The notes: generated from the sequence alone by a model not told the origin. A stretch of 64,000 bases of DNA from Bactrocera neohumeralis (GCF_024586455.1 NC_065923.1:1918501-1982500), one strand, 5' to 3'; shown: positions 34,591 through 47,814, numbered from the stretch's first letter. Program-made: numbers and translations.

Positions 34591-36829
34591 TGTAAAATTG
34601 CACGAAGAGTTGGCGTGCTTGCATTGGTACAGGGACCTGTTTTGAAGGCGATAATAAGGAGTTATATTGAAGGGCTGAAAATGTAGTTTTTTTGTCGGTC
34701 TGGTAGATAAGTTGGAATATGAAGCAAGGCATCCCTTGCAACACCTTTATTGTTTCTCATTACTTGATCAAAATAGTTGAAATTAGTGATCTGATCATAG
34801 CCTGATCCTAACCAGAGCTGTAGTCTGTATAAAATCAAAAAGTGTCAACCGTTCAATATTGCCTACACCTACGCTTGGGCGGCATAAGCACAATTTGATA
34901 AGATAACTTTGAGTGCTAGTTATATTAGACTATGTCCACACGGAGACTGTTTTTGTCGCTAAAACCGGTTTTTGCAAACGAGGGTACAACGAGGAAAGAC
35001 GAAGGGACCGTCAATAGAATATTTACCTACATATGTTCTGAAATTTGAATGTTTTCCTGTATCTTTTACATGTAATATGCAAATAGAGTTGAACTTCTCT
35101 AACTGGAAACACCATTATTGGCAAAAAACTTCGAGTTGGAGAGAGTTCGAATTATGGAAGGAAATTTGTATGAAATTTGACTTCTATTACCAATTCAAGA
35201 GCTCGTGTTATAGAAGTTTGAGTTATGAAAGTTCTACTGTATGCATAATTCAATAAAAATACTATTTTAGAAAAGGGTGTATATGGCCAATTATTAGCCA
35301 TAAGAAATATTCTTATGCACCGCATACAAGAATTTGAAAATGTAATATGAAAGAAAATAGTTCAGCTCAAGTTAGGTATTGCACACGGCACCAAAAGTGA
35401 ATTTGGCGATAATAAGCAATAAATATAGTCCTAGTCTAAACGCAGATTTAGTAGTGAAAGAAATGATTATTCAAGCTTGCATGCACAGTAATGGTGTACA
35501 GAGTTTTAATTGAACTTTTTCAACCCAAATTGATGACCCATCACTTAGTTCCTAATGTACGTCGGTAATGTTTTTAGGAGTCTTTTCAGCTGCAAAGTTC
35601 ATAATTTATTCAAAAATTTTACTTTAAAAGGTAATATAAATAAACACCTTCGAAGGAATCATGCCGGAATAAAAAATGTGCCTCTATCTGATAGTTGAAG
35701 TGATACTTGGTGCATGACCCAACCTCACATTTTTCAATTGAGAAGAAATATCTTAAAGAATAAAATGTACGTTTTACTCTCGATCTTTAAAGTGTGGTAT
35801 TTGCATGGAGTTTTAAAGTCGAAATTGATTTCCCCTGAAAGCTTTCAACTTTTGTCGAAAAAACTTTTATACCGTTATTCCTGTTCGGCAAACAATCACA
35901 AAATTAATATTGTATTAGAAATTACAACTTTTAGCAAGCACTTACAAAAGTACTTTCAAATTAACTTATCATTAGAACACACAATTTCACATATGCTTTC
36001 AAATATAAGAGCTAACACATAGCTGTAAGTTGCTAACCAATTACATAAGAGCACACAAGCAAACGCTTCGAACAAAGGATTGTAGCAAACTTCTCGTAAA
36101 GCATACACGGAAATGAATTAAACAAAAGTGTAAATGCGCAAATGAAAAGAAAATGCAGAAGGAGCACAAAGGAAGCCAAAAGCCAAAGCGAGACCACGCG
36201 TTGATGGAAAAAAGTGGTAACTTGTTGCCAATAAGCCTCATTGGAGCATACGAGCACGTATGGCTTTTGGCATTACCCGCACACAACCAAACTTGCCTGC
36301 CCTTACTTTTGAGGCGCTACATTTATCGTTGTTTTTGCATTTCTTTGTAAGTTTTTCGTTTTCGTTCGCTCGTTTGTGTCTATGACTTTCAGTTGTTTCT
36401 TGTTGTTTTAGGTTCACGCTGTGAGCAAGCTTAAAAAGTAATTAAGAAATACTTTTGAGTTTATTAATTTCTCGAAGCGTGCCGAAAAAATAACGAAAGT
36501 GAAAGTGAGTCAAAGTTTGTTTTTCTTTTTTTTTTTTTGGGAAAACAAAGTGAAAGCGAACGTGCATCGCACCGCTGTTGCTCATTTTTGTAACTGAACA
36601 ACAACAATAGCGCGCCAACAAATTCTAACCGCATGACCCTGCTTGGTTGCCGTTGTTGTTGACTGGCTCGCCTTTGTTGATTTTAGCGAAGCGAAAAATT
36701 TCTACTTTTTGCGCCAAGTTGCTATTTAGCCAACCTATTTTTCCACTCATATTAAAATTAATGTGAAACTTCGTGTTTTTCCAGCAAAATGTAGAGATTT
36801 GAAAGTTGACGCAACTCGCTTATAGTCAG
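34591..36829. other. unique sequence, no gene seen
   Basis: Nothing recognised in 34591-36000. From about 36480 the sequence changes to runs such as cgaaagtgaaagtgagtcaa with a poly-T tract at 36524-36538, a style common in insect upstream or untranslated regions (see the candidate leader exon that follows). Confidence 0.45.
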
Positions 36830-37277
36830 CGTTGCTCCGGAGCGCCTTGGTCCTCTCTCTACTCTTTGCCTCTGCAAGTGTGTGTTGGTGCGCTAAATTC
36901 TTCGAAATGAAATTTATCTAATAGACTTTGCAGCGGCACTAAGTAAAATAATATTTTGCTCCCGAGGCCGTCAAGCTAAGCGACAAAGTGTTCCCCAGTG
37001 ACAAAATGTCCAATTTCCGTACAGGAAAAGCGAAAGGCCATGAAAGTGGAGACCAATAAAGAAAGTTGCAAAATAAGCGCACCAGAGCACACAAGTAAAA
37101 GTGCACAGCGCTGCAAAACATCTTCAAGTTATGGTTTCATAATTGTGCTCAATACCAGGCGGCGTTCAACGGAACCCCACGCGACCCAACCAACAATTAC
37201 TTACTAGGAAAAACTTGTCCGCAGCAAAGAAGCACAAAGAAAGAAGTTGAAAATGTTTGAAAATGGCAAAGTAAATG
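36830..37277 (+). other. candidate untranslated leader / first exon
   Basis: This non-repetitive, purine- and AC-rich stretch resembles fly 5' leaders. It ends with an ATG at 37253 in a fair context (gaaaatg), followed by eight sense codons (MFENGKVN) and a GTAGGT donor-like site at 37278. An alternative GTAAAT lies at 37271. No downstream exon is identifiable, no clear TATA or DPE was found, and the call rests on sequence style alone. It may simply be unique intergenic DNA. Confidence 0.2.
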
Positions 37278-37599
37278 GTAGGTTTTGCCAAAATTGTCGT
37301 TAGAGCATAATGGGAAGTGAGATTATGACAGGATAATTCAATAATTTTAATATTACTAAAGAAATTTCTTTCAACCGAAAAATTAATAGCTTAACATTTT
37401 AGGTTTTATTAGCGCTGGCAGATTAGTTGAAATTTCCGCAATTTGTACTTTTAATACCTATATTTTAAGAGGTTGTATATATTTTGTACTCTCCCTGACG
37501 TCACGACTAACCTCCGATTTAGATCGAAGTCAAAAACTCACAAGCCGCAGAGCTATTTTTCACATGATGGGGTTCTCTAATATTTTCCAATACAAATTA
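37278..37599. other. unique A+T-rich spacer
   Basis: If the preceding leader exon were real this would be the start of its intron. I see nothing else in it. Confidence 0.4.
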
Positions 37600-37775
37600 T
37601 ATATAAATCAGCATGATGAGCTCAGTCAATTTGGCCATGTCCGTCTGTCTGTATATAAGTACCACAATTTATTTCCTCTCCAAGAAAACTTGTCTAACCA
37701 TTTATGCTACAATAAATATACCTGTCAAGGGTATAATCGGTGCAGCCGAAGTTAACGTGTTTTCCTTTTTTCTTG
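37600..37775 (+). repeat. T-family interspersed repeat, copy D
   Basis: The copy has cagcatgatgagctcagtca, ttggccatgtccgtctgtct and gtatataag. After a large internal deletion it has the family's 3' end: atacctgtcaagggtataat then cggtgcagccgaagttaacg. The terminal hairpin (tcgg/ccga here, cttcgg/ccgaag in the inferred consensus) is preserved. Confidence 0.85.
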
Positions 37776-37919
37776 TTTTTATTTTTGGGCCTAAGAAAAG
37801 TGAAAGCACGATTGGTTCCAAAATCACATAATTTTTTCGAACAACAGTCTCGCCTTAACGTTCGTAAAACAATGCTTTTTATATTAGGAAAACGTCATGA
37901 AACGTGTAATAGCTGGCAA

Positions 37920-37990
37920 CTATAGATTTTGAACATTAAATTAAGAATTCTGAAGTTATGAACACAGTCTTACTACTTTTTGCACAGAGT
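37920..37990 (+). mobile_element. mariner 3' end fragment
   Basis: The sequence attaaattaagaattctgaa followed by gttatgaacacagtcttact parallels 46441-46495 (aataaattaagaatttt, acaaacaaaatcttactatt). The latter follows the end of a mariner reading frame, so this is probably the 3' untranslated end of a related copy whose body is lost. Confidence 0.6.
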
Positions 37991-40900
37991 AGTACCTTTC
38001 AAACCGTTTTAAAGTTCATACTTCAGTTCTTCACTTTTTTTCAACTTTGTGAATATTTATGTCCAGCGATCGGTTCATTTTCTTGAGGTATGGTTATGTT
38101 CGCTATGCTGATAAATTCAAGACTCATAATGAATTTTATATTTTTTTCTCTCATTCTTCTTTTATGATTTTGATTCAACTTTCTATTGGTTTCTAGTTAT
38201 TTCTTTTTTGTTTAAATTGTTAGGTTGAGCTTAGAGCATATTTTGTCTTTAAGACCCTAGCTGAAGCCCATTTAAAACCAAAGCAATGTGTTCTTATGGT
38301 CGTTTGCCTTTATTCTATCTAAAAAAAGGTACAGATAAGTATATCTGCTTAAAGGTTTTCATAAAAAATATACACTTTTTCATATATATTTTAATTAAAA
38401 GTAGGAAGTGTTGTACATTATTTACTATAAAATCACAGGCAAGAATATCCACCTGTTTTGGTAAGAGGCTCTTTCTGAGTTTAATTAAGATTATTTACAT
38501 ATTGGTCGACAGATGTAATGTAAACCGGAAAATGTGTATATTTTGTATATGAGAGCTAAAGGAAGTATTGACCCGATTTTACTTATTTTTGGCTCAAGGA
38601 CATGCTGTTATCACAAAAATATTCTCCCCCAAATTTCAATACCAGAACTCATAGATTGGATGATATGTGTTTTATACGTAAGACGGACAGTTCAAAGCGT
38701 TGACAATAAAATAAAAAATTTAAAATTAAACTTTTTCCACCTAATATAAGAAAACAGTATATTTACAGCCCACTTCATTGGACCAATCTGGTTATTTTTA
38801 GCTTCTTTTACAAATAGCAGCAGATCATAAATCCTCGTCTTACGATTTGCATCGTATCTAGATAAGAAACGTTTTCCATTCACTGATATTCTTTTAATTT
38901 TAGTTCGAAAATATTTATCACAATCTCTTTGTTGTTTTATTTTACACCCACTTTCTACCAGATTTGCCACAAAACCTGTCACAACACTTCTTTTACAGCA
39001 GCGCCTTAACGTTCGCCTCTAAAGCCTGCCTAAATCAGCAATTTCCACAATCGCCTCTCGATTTTTCGCATTCGACAACGCTGTCACCGTCATGGTTGCG
39101 GCGCAGAACCCACATTGCCCCAGCACCAGCAAAGATTGTTATCTTTAGAAAGGAGCCTGGAATTTAAGGTTTGTCCCGCTGAGCCCAGTTATGCGGCAAC
39201 GATGCTAGTGCCGCTGCTGCCGTTACATTTTTTGCCACGGGCAACCGAACGCACACACACATTTGCATACATACATACATACGTATAGCGTGGAGTATCC
39301 TTCAGGATGCAAAACTTGTTTTCTTTGCATTGTTTGAAATGTTTTTCGGGCCTGGCGCGCTCTACTGTTCTCCGAGTGTGTTTGTGTGTGTGCGAATTTT
39401 TTCTGCTTTGTCGCTGGTGGACTGCTTGTTTATTGTTGTCATGGGTGGCATGATTGTTTGTTTTTGTTGCTACTTGAGGCTTGTTAAGCATTAACAAGCC
39501 TTGCTCCATAGAAAACATTGAAAATTTTGTCATTTAGGATTTTGCTCTTCTTGTTGTTGGTGTTGGCTTTTTGTGATTTTCTTTGCTTTGTGTTTGGTTG
39601 GTAGGTAGTTAAGCCGTTTTCTGCTTACAGCCTTGTTGTTGTACGCGTATTATACGGTTCTCCGCTTGCTGTCCCCCGCCCCCTGCGCGGCCATCGTGAA
39701 GTGTTCTCTTCTTTTGACAGTTTTGCTTCCACTTTTTGCTTGTTTTTTCGTGTTCTGCTTTTGTCAGCATTTTCTTCTTTGCATCTCAGTGCACATATAT
39801 TCCACATGTATACATTTGTATGTATGTATGTATGTATACCTATTACCGTTTTATTTTCTTTGGCATACTTTGCCGCTGGCAAATTTTTCAAATTATTCGC
39901 ATGTTTTGCCAAAGCAACATTTATAGAATGGGGAAAGAAAAATATTTAAAGTAACAGTAGGAAGAAAAAATCAACAACAACAAAATGCAGCCAAAATAGT
40001 CACAACAAGAAAAGGCGAAGCAACAATGGGGAAGGTAGATGCTTTTCCCCTTCCACTAATAATGCATACAGGGCGCAGTGTTTGTTGTTACTATTGTTGT
40101 TGTTGCTTTTAATTTTTTTCACTCTGTGCTTGTAGTATTTCTGCAGTCTTAACATCGCCTTGAACTTTTTTGCGCCTTGCACATACACATATGGCCTCAA
40201 CTTCTTTAATATTCATATTTCTGAAATGAAACCCCTCTGTGTTTGTGTATATCTACATATGTAGTAGTGTACAGCTGTTGCCTGTGTATGCTTACAAGTC
40301 ACCTAGTCATTCATCATCTAACAAGCAACATCCGCATTCTATGTTCCTATTCAACATTTGGCCGCTCATTAACCGCATTCCGGTTGTTGTTGTTATTTTT
40401 TTCTTTTATATCATTCTATTTTCGTGCAGATTATTGACGTTCGCTGATCGCTTGCTCGTTGCGACCGCGTCCAACCTTAACCTGTGTGTTGAACTCGTAA
40501 ATTGAAAATGTTTACAAGCAACAAACACAACATGTGCTACATGTTGCATGCCGCATAACTCTGCAACAAAATACATGTGTGTATGTGTGCACGTGCCACG
40601 CTTCAGTGCTGTGTGTAAACAAAGCATCCATCAACGCTGCGTCAATATCCATATTGTTCGCATTTGTTGCCCCTCTGGGCTTGACTTGCCACAGGCGCAT
40701 ACTACACGCTGCTGTACAGTTGTTTTTTCGCCAACAATGCGCACAGTTAATTAACTTTCTCTTGTATTGTTTGTTGGTAATTGTTTTTGTTATTTTAAAT
40801 TTCGAGAAAAACTTCAATTATTTACGAGCAACTTCCCTTCGCCCCTACCCTCGTAATGCAACATTTCCTCGCATGGCATGCATCTGCATTTTACCGTTTG

Positions 40901-41639
40901 TGATTTGTTTGATGTTGTGCTGCTGCCTCAGATGGTAATCCAATCGTTGTCGTACTCACTCCCCTACGACTCCACTGCTCCTCTTAATCGGAAATACATC
41001 CCAGCACCCAGAGTTAAATACAATGTGTGTTTGTGCCTGTGTTCAGCGTTGCATGCTTTACTTTCGTTGCATTGCAGTTGCGGCGTCGCTGATGGTGTTG
41101 CGTGTGTCTGGTGTATAGCCCGAGGCGTCAGGCGGCGTCGCTTCTGCTTAAAAAATACCTTTTGCTGTTGTTCACTTTATTTCTTCATAATTCGCTGTTT
41201 CTGATGTATTCTTAATTACTCTGCTCTCGATTACCGCTTTGTTGTAAGATTAGTCATATGCATAACAGTCTACACGTGAAGCCTCATATGAGGGTCTTAC
41301 TTCCTCTTTTACCATTCATGATTTTTCATCCTCAACGCCGGCCGACATGTCTTGAGCACACATCCATGTTCATTAATTTTACAAAGTTCAAGGGCATAAA
41401 CAGTTCGAAATGGCTTGTTTTCATGGTTCATAGTCCCATATGAATTCATACCATCTGTCTACCAGATTTCAAAGTAGCACAGAAATTTCTCATTATGTTG
41501 GGAAATATTTCTCTCAAATAGTATTGTAAGCCACTTTTATGGCAACCTAAATCAAAATAACTTTCGTCCAGTGATCCTCAAACAGCTTTACGGAAATGAG
41601 AAATTCAGTAAAAGTCTTAAAGATGATTTTACAAGCTCC
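37991..41639. other. unique sequence with repeats, no gene seen
   Basis: The segment 38560-38700 (words ttgacccgattttactta and atgctgttatcacaaaaata) resembles the internal part of a mini-me/DINE-like repeat, but I cannot confirm it. Microsatellites lie at 39255-39280, 39817-39837 and 39960-39985. Overlapping open frames on both strands at 39189-41204 cross GTT/CA-rich sequence and show no family resemblance. Confidence 0.45.
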
Positions 41640-42215
41640 CATGTTGGCAGTTGGCACGTTTAAACAATCACCCCAGTAATGGCTTCAAGCTACTTCATCA
41701 TCAGGCTCGTTTGGTTGCCGGGTTAAAGCGGAATCTTGCCAGAAGGTGCACCCTTGTCCCGCTCACATCGAAATGGTACTGGATTGGACCAATGCGTACC
41801 ACGCGTACGATTGGAATATCCTTTTGGGCTAGAGTAAAACGCAGAAGATCTACTACTAGCCTTACCCTTAGCAAAGTTCATCTTGCCCCAATCGTAGGCC
41901 ATTGTTCAATGGACATTCATGCAGTAAGTCTAAAACTCTTGTGGGAAGTTGTCAAAGTTGTATTATAGATGATGATTCGAAAATATACACACACTTTCTT
42001 CTCCACTGTGCAGTCGTTGCAAGACACTTGTTGAAACATCTCAACGGTCTTACCTTCGGCGAACCAGGAGACCTGCCGATGCTAATTTTACCCATCTAAC
42101 CAAATTTGTGATGGGCTTAATGCGCTTTGTTGATTTATGAGGGTCTTATATTCTATAATAAAGTAGTTGCAGGTATCACAACGCACCGGCTTTCCGAGTG
42201 AGATCCCTGTTAGGA
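41640..42215 (+). mobile_element. LINE 3' part: RNase H remnant and terminal zinc finger
   Basis: Plus-strand frames give LVWLPG-SG (WVPGHSG of RNase H) and LARRCTLVPLTSKW (ADELARRGTxxPLxSEW). After a gap they give VGHCSMDIHAVSLKLL, a broken CxxC piece, then THFLLHCAVVARHLLKHLNG and LTFGEPGDLP, the C-terminal CxxC-H-C finger typical of I/LOA/R1-group LINEs. Downstream words (gttgcaggtatcacaacgca, ccg) fit the short 3' UTR of such elements. Frames shift at least three times. It could be the same family as the 2570-3450 copy, but no shared segment is long enough to say. Confidence 0.85.
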
Positions 42216-43939
42216 GCAAGTAAACTCAACAGATAATGCCTTGGTTGTCTATTTTCATACTTGATCATGATTATCAACGAATTTAGCCTCCTGAATTCCT
42301 AAACTCTATTTTATTAGCAACGATAATTGAGAATCTTCAATAGACGTACAAGTCCCTACTGCACAAAGTTTCTTGTGTTGAGTTGCGGTCTCTGGTTAGG
42401 ACTAACTTCCCCTGACAGTTCAAAGGAGAGCTAAGCATTTACAATCTCGCTTAAAAGTCTTTCTCTTTAGAAGGCTACGAAAATATAGTACTTATAAAGT
42501 ACAAAAACACAATATATTAACGGTTGTTTTGCTACAAACAAACTTATATTTAGATTCATATAAGAAGCTCTATTTTATATAAGTATAAGATTAACTTGGT
42601 TGATAATTCTCGTGAAGAATACTTAGATATAAGAGTTATGGCTGCCGGCTTAAAGAAGAAGCATCTTGACATTAACAAGTGTAAGTGATTATTGAAACTT
42701 ATAAGATGGCGATCACTGTTAATGATGTTTTCGGTAGCTCAAGGATTCTAAGGTTAGATTATTACTTTTTGGAAATATATTGATACCACAGCACTACATT
42801 CTTATCCGGCTTAAGCACAGCATTAGAGACACAAAGTCGAAGCACACTACTTACTTAAATACTCGCCTTATTCTTTCAAAAGAACAGAAAGTGCTTTTGG
42901 CTGCCATTTGAGCTATTAACTAAAACAACCACTTGGTAATTTTTTTTACTCAGAAAACTGCTTAACAGTTTATCACTTTCGAAATCGAAAAAAGAGAGCA
43001 AAAATGTGCAGGAATATAAGAGTAAGTGGAGAAAAAAATAAAAACTACAATACCGCATCAATAACGCCACAGGAAAAGCGAAGCTTTGTGCGGGGGAAGT
43101 AGTTATGCAAACTAAAATCCTTATTACTTCAACTTCGGCGCAAAAGTGGCGTCACTCTCTTTGGGGGCTACAGTGCGGCAATACTCAACTTGTTGCCAGA
43201 TCGGATAATATTGTATGCGGCATTTGGTGTGAGCGTGCTGGGTGCGGCGATGGCGATAGCTCAAGTGCTCAAGTGGAGGTGTTGATTTGGTAGTGCCACT
43301 AGTTGTGGCACAACTTTGCCTGAAGTTGTGCAAGTTAAGTTGAGTTGGCTTAGTTTCGAGTGCCGCATCAACGCCTCCCAAGCGCATAAATGTCACTTGT
43401 GCCAACTATTATTGGGCTTACTCAAACCACTTCCCCTCGCCGCAGTCGAATCTTTTTTTGCGCTCGTCGATCTTCATCGCATACAATGACAACAGCGTTG
43501 CTGATGGCAGTGATGCCCCAACTTTCGGCTGCAATTCATTTTATGTAAACTAAAAGTTTTTTGGGTTTTTTAACTCGCTTTTTTCTTTTTGTTTTTTTTT
43601 TTCTATTTCAGTACGCGGCCTGCTTGCTTTCGCCACTTTAGTTTATCCAAGTAAATTGAAAGTGACAATTTTCGTGTTACGCACATATCTGCAGAGAGTA
43701 TGCCGTAATGTTGGTGTGTGCTATAGTTGTATGTTTGTAGTTGTATGTTTATAAGCATTACCACTTTTGGAAAAATTTGTTGCAGTCTTAAAACTGAGAA
43801 ATGATAGAGAGAACCTTCATGTGTCGAATAACTTGTTGATAGTCGAGGGAGATTTTAAAGCTCTATTAATAGCTGAAATTATAATATTGCGATCTAGTAA
43901 GGTCTATATGCACAAAGAAGGTAGCCACAAATGTGAATA
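42216..43939. other. unique sequence; strong acceptor-like site at 43611
   Basis: No gene or transposon recognised. A long T-rich tract (43575-43607) ends in ctatttcag at 43611, a good 3' splice-site lookalike, but the sequence after it shows no open frame that I can tie to a protein. Confidence 0.45.
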
Positions 43940-44070
43940 TATTGCGAGGCTTTTTCGATATCGAACCACTTTATCATATAGCTGTCATACAAACTGAACG
44001 AGCAAAATCAATTCCTCCTACGGAAACACAAGCGCGGAGGGTATTACAACTTCGGTCCAGCCGTGAGATA
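43940..44070 (+). repeat. T-family interspersed repeat, copy E
   Basis: The words tttcgatatcgaaccacttt, catatagctgtcatacaaac, tgaacgagcaaaatcaattc and a 3' end gagggtattacaacttcggt then ccagccg keep the family order. The 3' hairpin arm cttcgg...ccg is partly kept and the aagttaacg tail is lost. Confidence 0.8.
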
Positions 44071-45807
44071 AAAGCAATCGCACTATAAATGTGGATTTTG
44101 ACAAATACTTCGATCTCATATTGGAATATAGAACCCTAAATTTTTTTCAGGGAATTAGAGTTCAGTTAACTTTCACTTTTTCGACAGCAAGAGCTTTTTA
44201 ATATTGTTTATGCGTAATTAGTTGGAAATAAACTTTTCATGCATCAAAAACAACTAATTAACCATATTGTCTTGGTCTCTAAATCAATTTGGGTTTCCTT
44301 CTGGCGATTGGAGTTTCAACACACATTACCAATGCTTTGGTTAATAAGAAAATATTTTATGCAATATTCTTTAACAATTGCCAGACATTACTAAAAATAG
44401 CCTGCAGCCAATTTAACTTCAAATTCACAAAACCCTATAGGAAAAACTTCAACAATGTATGTACACATGTCCACTTGGAAAAGTGCGCATCAAAAGTAGA
44501 AGTCGCTGAGTTCACAATCGTCACACATCCCAAATGTTTTCTCATACATTGCACCTATTACAAGAACTTATTCGGATGGACACACACATACATACTTTAA
44601 ATCCATAAAATGCAAAATATATGTGTTTTGTTTTTCTAGCAGTCTTCTTCATTTACTTTACTTCGGGCATTTTTAGCATTTAGGAAATCTTTTCATTTCA
44701 TCATAATTTCGCTGAGAGATGCCACAGCACTGTGTTGTCTTCATTTAGATATGTATGTATATGGTATATTTATTCGGCCATCCATCAAACGGAGTTTTGC
44801 CACGAGGTTTTTTCACAAAACTTTGCATAACTTGCCTATTACAAGAAGTTGTTTTCATACTTAAATGTACTTATGTATTTTGCTTTGCCATTTGCCATTT
44901 GCCGTTATGTACCGTTATGTCTCTTGCACCCCGTGTGATACTTGTTATTGTAGTTGAGATTGTTTTTCGAAATCACACAATTGCCTGGCGGCCAGTGGAA
45001 GGCAGCTAACTGTCTGTTTGAGGAATGAACTTCTTTGATGCAAAAGAAAATGAAGTTCGCGTCCAACGCTGTTGACTACCTGTGATTTGGTCCCTTATTT
45101 TACATTTTAATGATAATACTATTTTGCTGTACTTTCGTGTTTTTTTTAGTATTTGCTTTTCATTTAATGTTACCGAAATCATAATTGAGATGCCGTTCAT
45201 TGGAGGGGAGAGCGTTCTTCGTGGAGGGTCGGTTTAACGTCTATAATTCAATTTATTACAAGGTTTGCGACTTTAGAATTGAAAAATATAGGTAACTCTC
45301 TAGTCTCTACAATATTTCTAAAACATTAAGGTTGATTGTTAAAGAAGTGATTGACTTGGATTGCTTCAACGGTATGGCTATAAGAGTTGGAATCAGCCAC
45401 TAAGTAAATATTACTGAGGATATAAAAAGTGTTTGAAAGAAAAAGAATCGAAATCCTTTGTGCTATCATCTTAGCTTTCGTTTGGCTGTTATCTGACCTC
45501 AGCCTCAAGATTATAGGGTTCTTTGTATTCGCTCTCCTTATTCTTATTTACCATAAACTTAGTACTTTGGAGAAACGACTGCAAGCGAAAATTTGTCGAA
45601 GACTGAGGGCAAAAAATGGTAGGACTTTTTAATTTAAATTTTGCCAGAAAAACCATTTGTCGAAATATTATTTTGTAGGTTTAGTTTAATATGTGAAAAA
45701 TGTTACTTCAAAATAATTGTTAGTGTTTAGTATTCGCTTGTCTTTCTGAAGTACATAAGGTGCATTTGATGATTTTACGCTGAGTGAAATTATTTTATAA
45801 AGAAGTT
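44071..45807. other. unique A+T-rich sequence, no gene seen
   Basis: Open frames at 44289-44600, 44755-45009 and 45429-45632 (plus) are of unknown value, and I recognise none. The last encodes a Leu/Ile-rich segment that could be a chance membrane-like stretch. No transposon recognised. Confidence 0.45.
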
Positions 45808-46500
45808 CCATTAAATTTTGTTTGCGGAATCAAATTTATGGAGCCGAAACGTTCAGAAGTTGGAAAAGGGCTTCGGTGATAATTGTTTGACGCTAGCAAG
45901 TGTTTTTTATTGGTACAAATTATTCAAAGAGGGTCGAGAACGCGTTCGAGATGAACCACGACCAGGACGGCCATAAACTTTAATTTATGAAAAGTTGGCA
46001 GTTTTCTTCGACTATCGAGGTGTGGTCCACTCCTAATTCATTCCGACCAACCAAAGCGTTAATAATGATACCATTTGAGTGTTATGCGTCGTTTCCGCGA
46101 AGCTATTCGTAAAACGAGGCCGGAATTATGTGCCGACAACTGTTGGTTTTTGTACAATGATAATGCATTGTCGCATGTTGCATTGATTCTGTGTGACTTT
46201 TTCACCAAATTTTCAACCAATATAATGCCGAAACCACCGTGTTCATCTGATTTATCTCCGCGTGACTTCTAGCTATTCAGCAAACTCAAACGACCGCTCC
46301 GGGGTAACCGTTTTGAGTCAATTGAAGACATTATACGTGAATCGCTACCCACAGCTGTTTCGATGGTTGCAAAAAACGTTAGCACAAGTATATTGAAGCC
46401 AATGCAGATTACTTTGAGGAAACGACATTGATTTTGAAGAATAAATTAAGAATTTTAAAATTACAAACAAAATCTTACTATTTTTTGCTCGTAGTAATTG
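45808..46500 (+). mobile_element. mariner transposase remnant, both ends of the protein, middle deleted
   Basis: The readings IKFCLRNQI (start), GDNCLTLASVFYWYKLFKEG and RERVRDEPRPGRP give the N-terminal DNA-binding part. A deletion jumps to FFDYRGVVHS-FIPTNQSVN, and MRRFREAIRKTRPELCADNC then WFLYNDNALSH carries the second catalytic Asp. TNIMPKPPCSSDLSPRDF carries the third Asp and is followed at once by a stop. Downstream, LKRPLRG and FESIEDIIRESL residues continue out of frame, and a 3' UTR shared with 37920-37990 follows. It is the most complete mariner copy here but lacks the first Asp and is inactive. Confidence 0.9.
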
Positions 46501-47357
46501 TCAGATTTCTGTTAGAATCGATTTCACGTCAGACCAAAGCAGATACATACATAACTCTCCAGTTAAATTAGATTTATCAGGAACAGTTTTATTTTGGCTT
46601 TTTTCAGATTCTTTGCGTTTTTATTGAAAATATTACTGACTTACTTTTCGACGCTACCTTTCCGTTGCAAGCACAGTTGGCTTCTTTGATTTTAGTCTGA
46701 CCGCAAAATGCTAGTTTTGCTACCTCGTTTACCTATAGTGTGGAAGGAATGTATGTATGTTCATATACTTACATATATACATATGTGGAAATATGAATAA
46801 CAGTATTGTTTGTCTTGCCTTCTAATAACTTTGCGCTTTCACTTATCTCTAGTGTCCATTTCGATAGTATGCAGAGGACTAAAATTGTTTTGCACAAATT
46901 TGTCTCACTGTTTTCTTTTTCACTTGCAATTCACTTACCTTTTACTTCTTGCTATTTGTGTTTCTGATAATTGCCAAGTAATTTAATTTGCTATAAGAGA
47001 CTTAGCAAGTTTATTGAAAAACTGTAGAAGAGAGAATTTCTTAAGGGTATTTGTATCAACACAGAATGTTTCGCAGCCACAGACATTATATACACATAGA
47101 AATAACAGTTTAAACCGAATTGGCAAAAAGTTTTACTTAAATTGTATTATGGGATTATTGAAATAAAAATTAGATTATCTTGCGTCTTAAACTTAAGTTT
47201 ATTTTTAAATAATTGATATTGATGTGGGCTGATCTGAGATGGCTACATGGTACAATTGTATCACTTAAGAGCATAAGTATATACATATACATATGTTTAT
47301 ATAATATAAATATTTATGGGTCAAATATATATATTGGATTAATACATTATTTTATAT
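46501..47357. other. unique A+T-rich spacer
   Basis: A CATA/TATG tract lies at about 46750-46785. No gene or transposon recognised. Confidence 0.5.
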
Positions 47358-47386
47358 ATTTTTGTTTTCTTCCATTGCAGGTAAGA
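47358..47386 (+). promoter_or_regulatory. candidate recursive splice site (ratchet point)
   Basis: A pyrimidine-rich tract (tttttgttttcttccatt) leads into gcag|gtaaga, so a strong 3' splice site is immediately followed by a strong 5' splice site, with zero exon length (junction 47380/47381). This juxtaposition is the known signature of recursive splicing in long fly introns. It would imply a plus-strand gene spanning this position. No flanking exon is proven and such a motif can arise by chance. Confidence 0.45.
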
Positions 47387-47814
47387 ACTTCCAATTGTAA
47401 AAGATCCCAGATTATTCAATGCAAGGTATTATATATTTTTCTAAAGTATTTCGATTTATTTTAAGCAATTTAATTTTTTTTAACGTTCATTACTCAAACA
47501 TTAAGGATTTTTTAATCCAGCATTAGATATATAAATATTTGTATATATATTTACCGAGAATATCTACAATAAATTCACAATGCTCAACAATTTATTATAT
47601 CCTTGCCTAACTTCCTTATACTGAATATTGGGGCCCACAATTGACATGCAAAATATATTAAGCAAGCAAGTTCATAGAATCGCTCCAATATATCTTCTAT
47701 CACCAATATGGTTATATTTAAATGATTTACCATCCGATCAAAATTTTATCGCGGATGAATTTGCTGGAAAATTTCAATTTTCAATGCAATCACGGCTATG
47801 GAGTCATTGAAAAA
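47387..47814. other. unique A+T-rich spacer
   Basis: If the ratchet point is used, this is intron sequence immediately after it. Nothing else recognised. Confidence 0.45.

Noticed and set aside
39189..41204. Dense overlapping frames of 60-134 codons
   Set aside because: They lie on both strands, Cys/Leu/Val-rich from GTT and TG repeats, with no recognisable domain.
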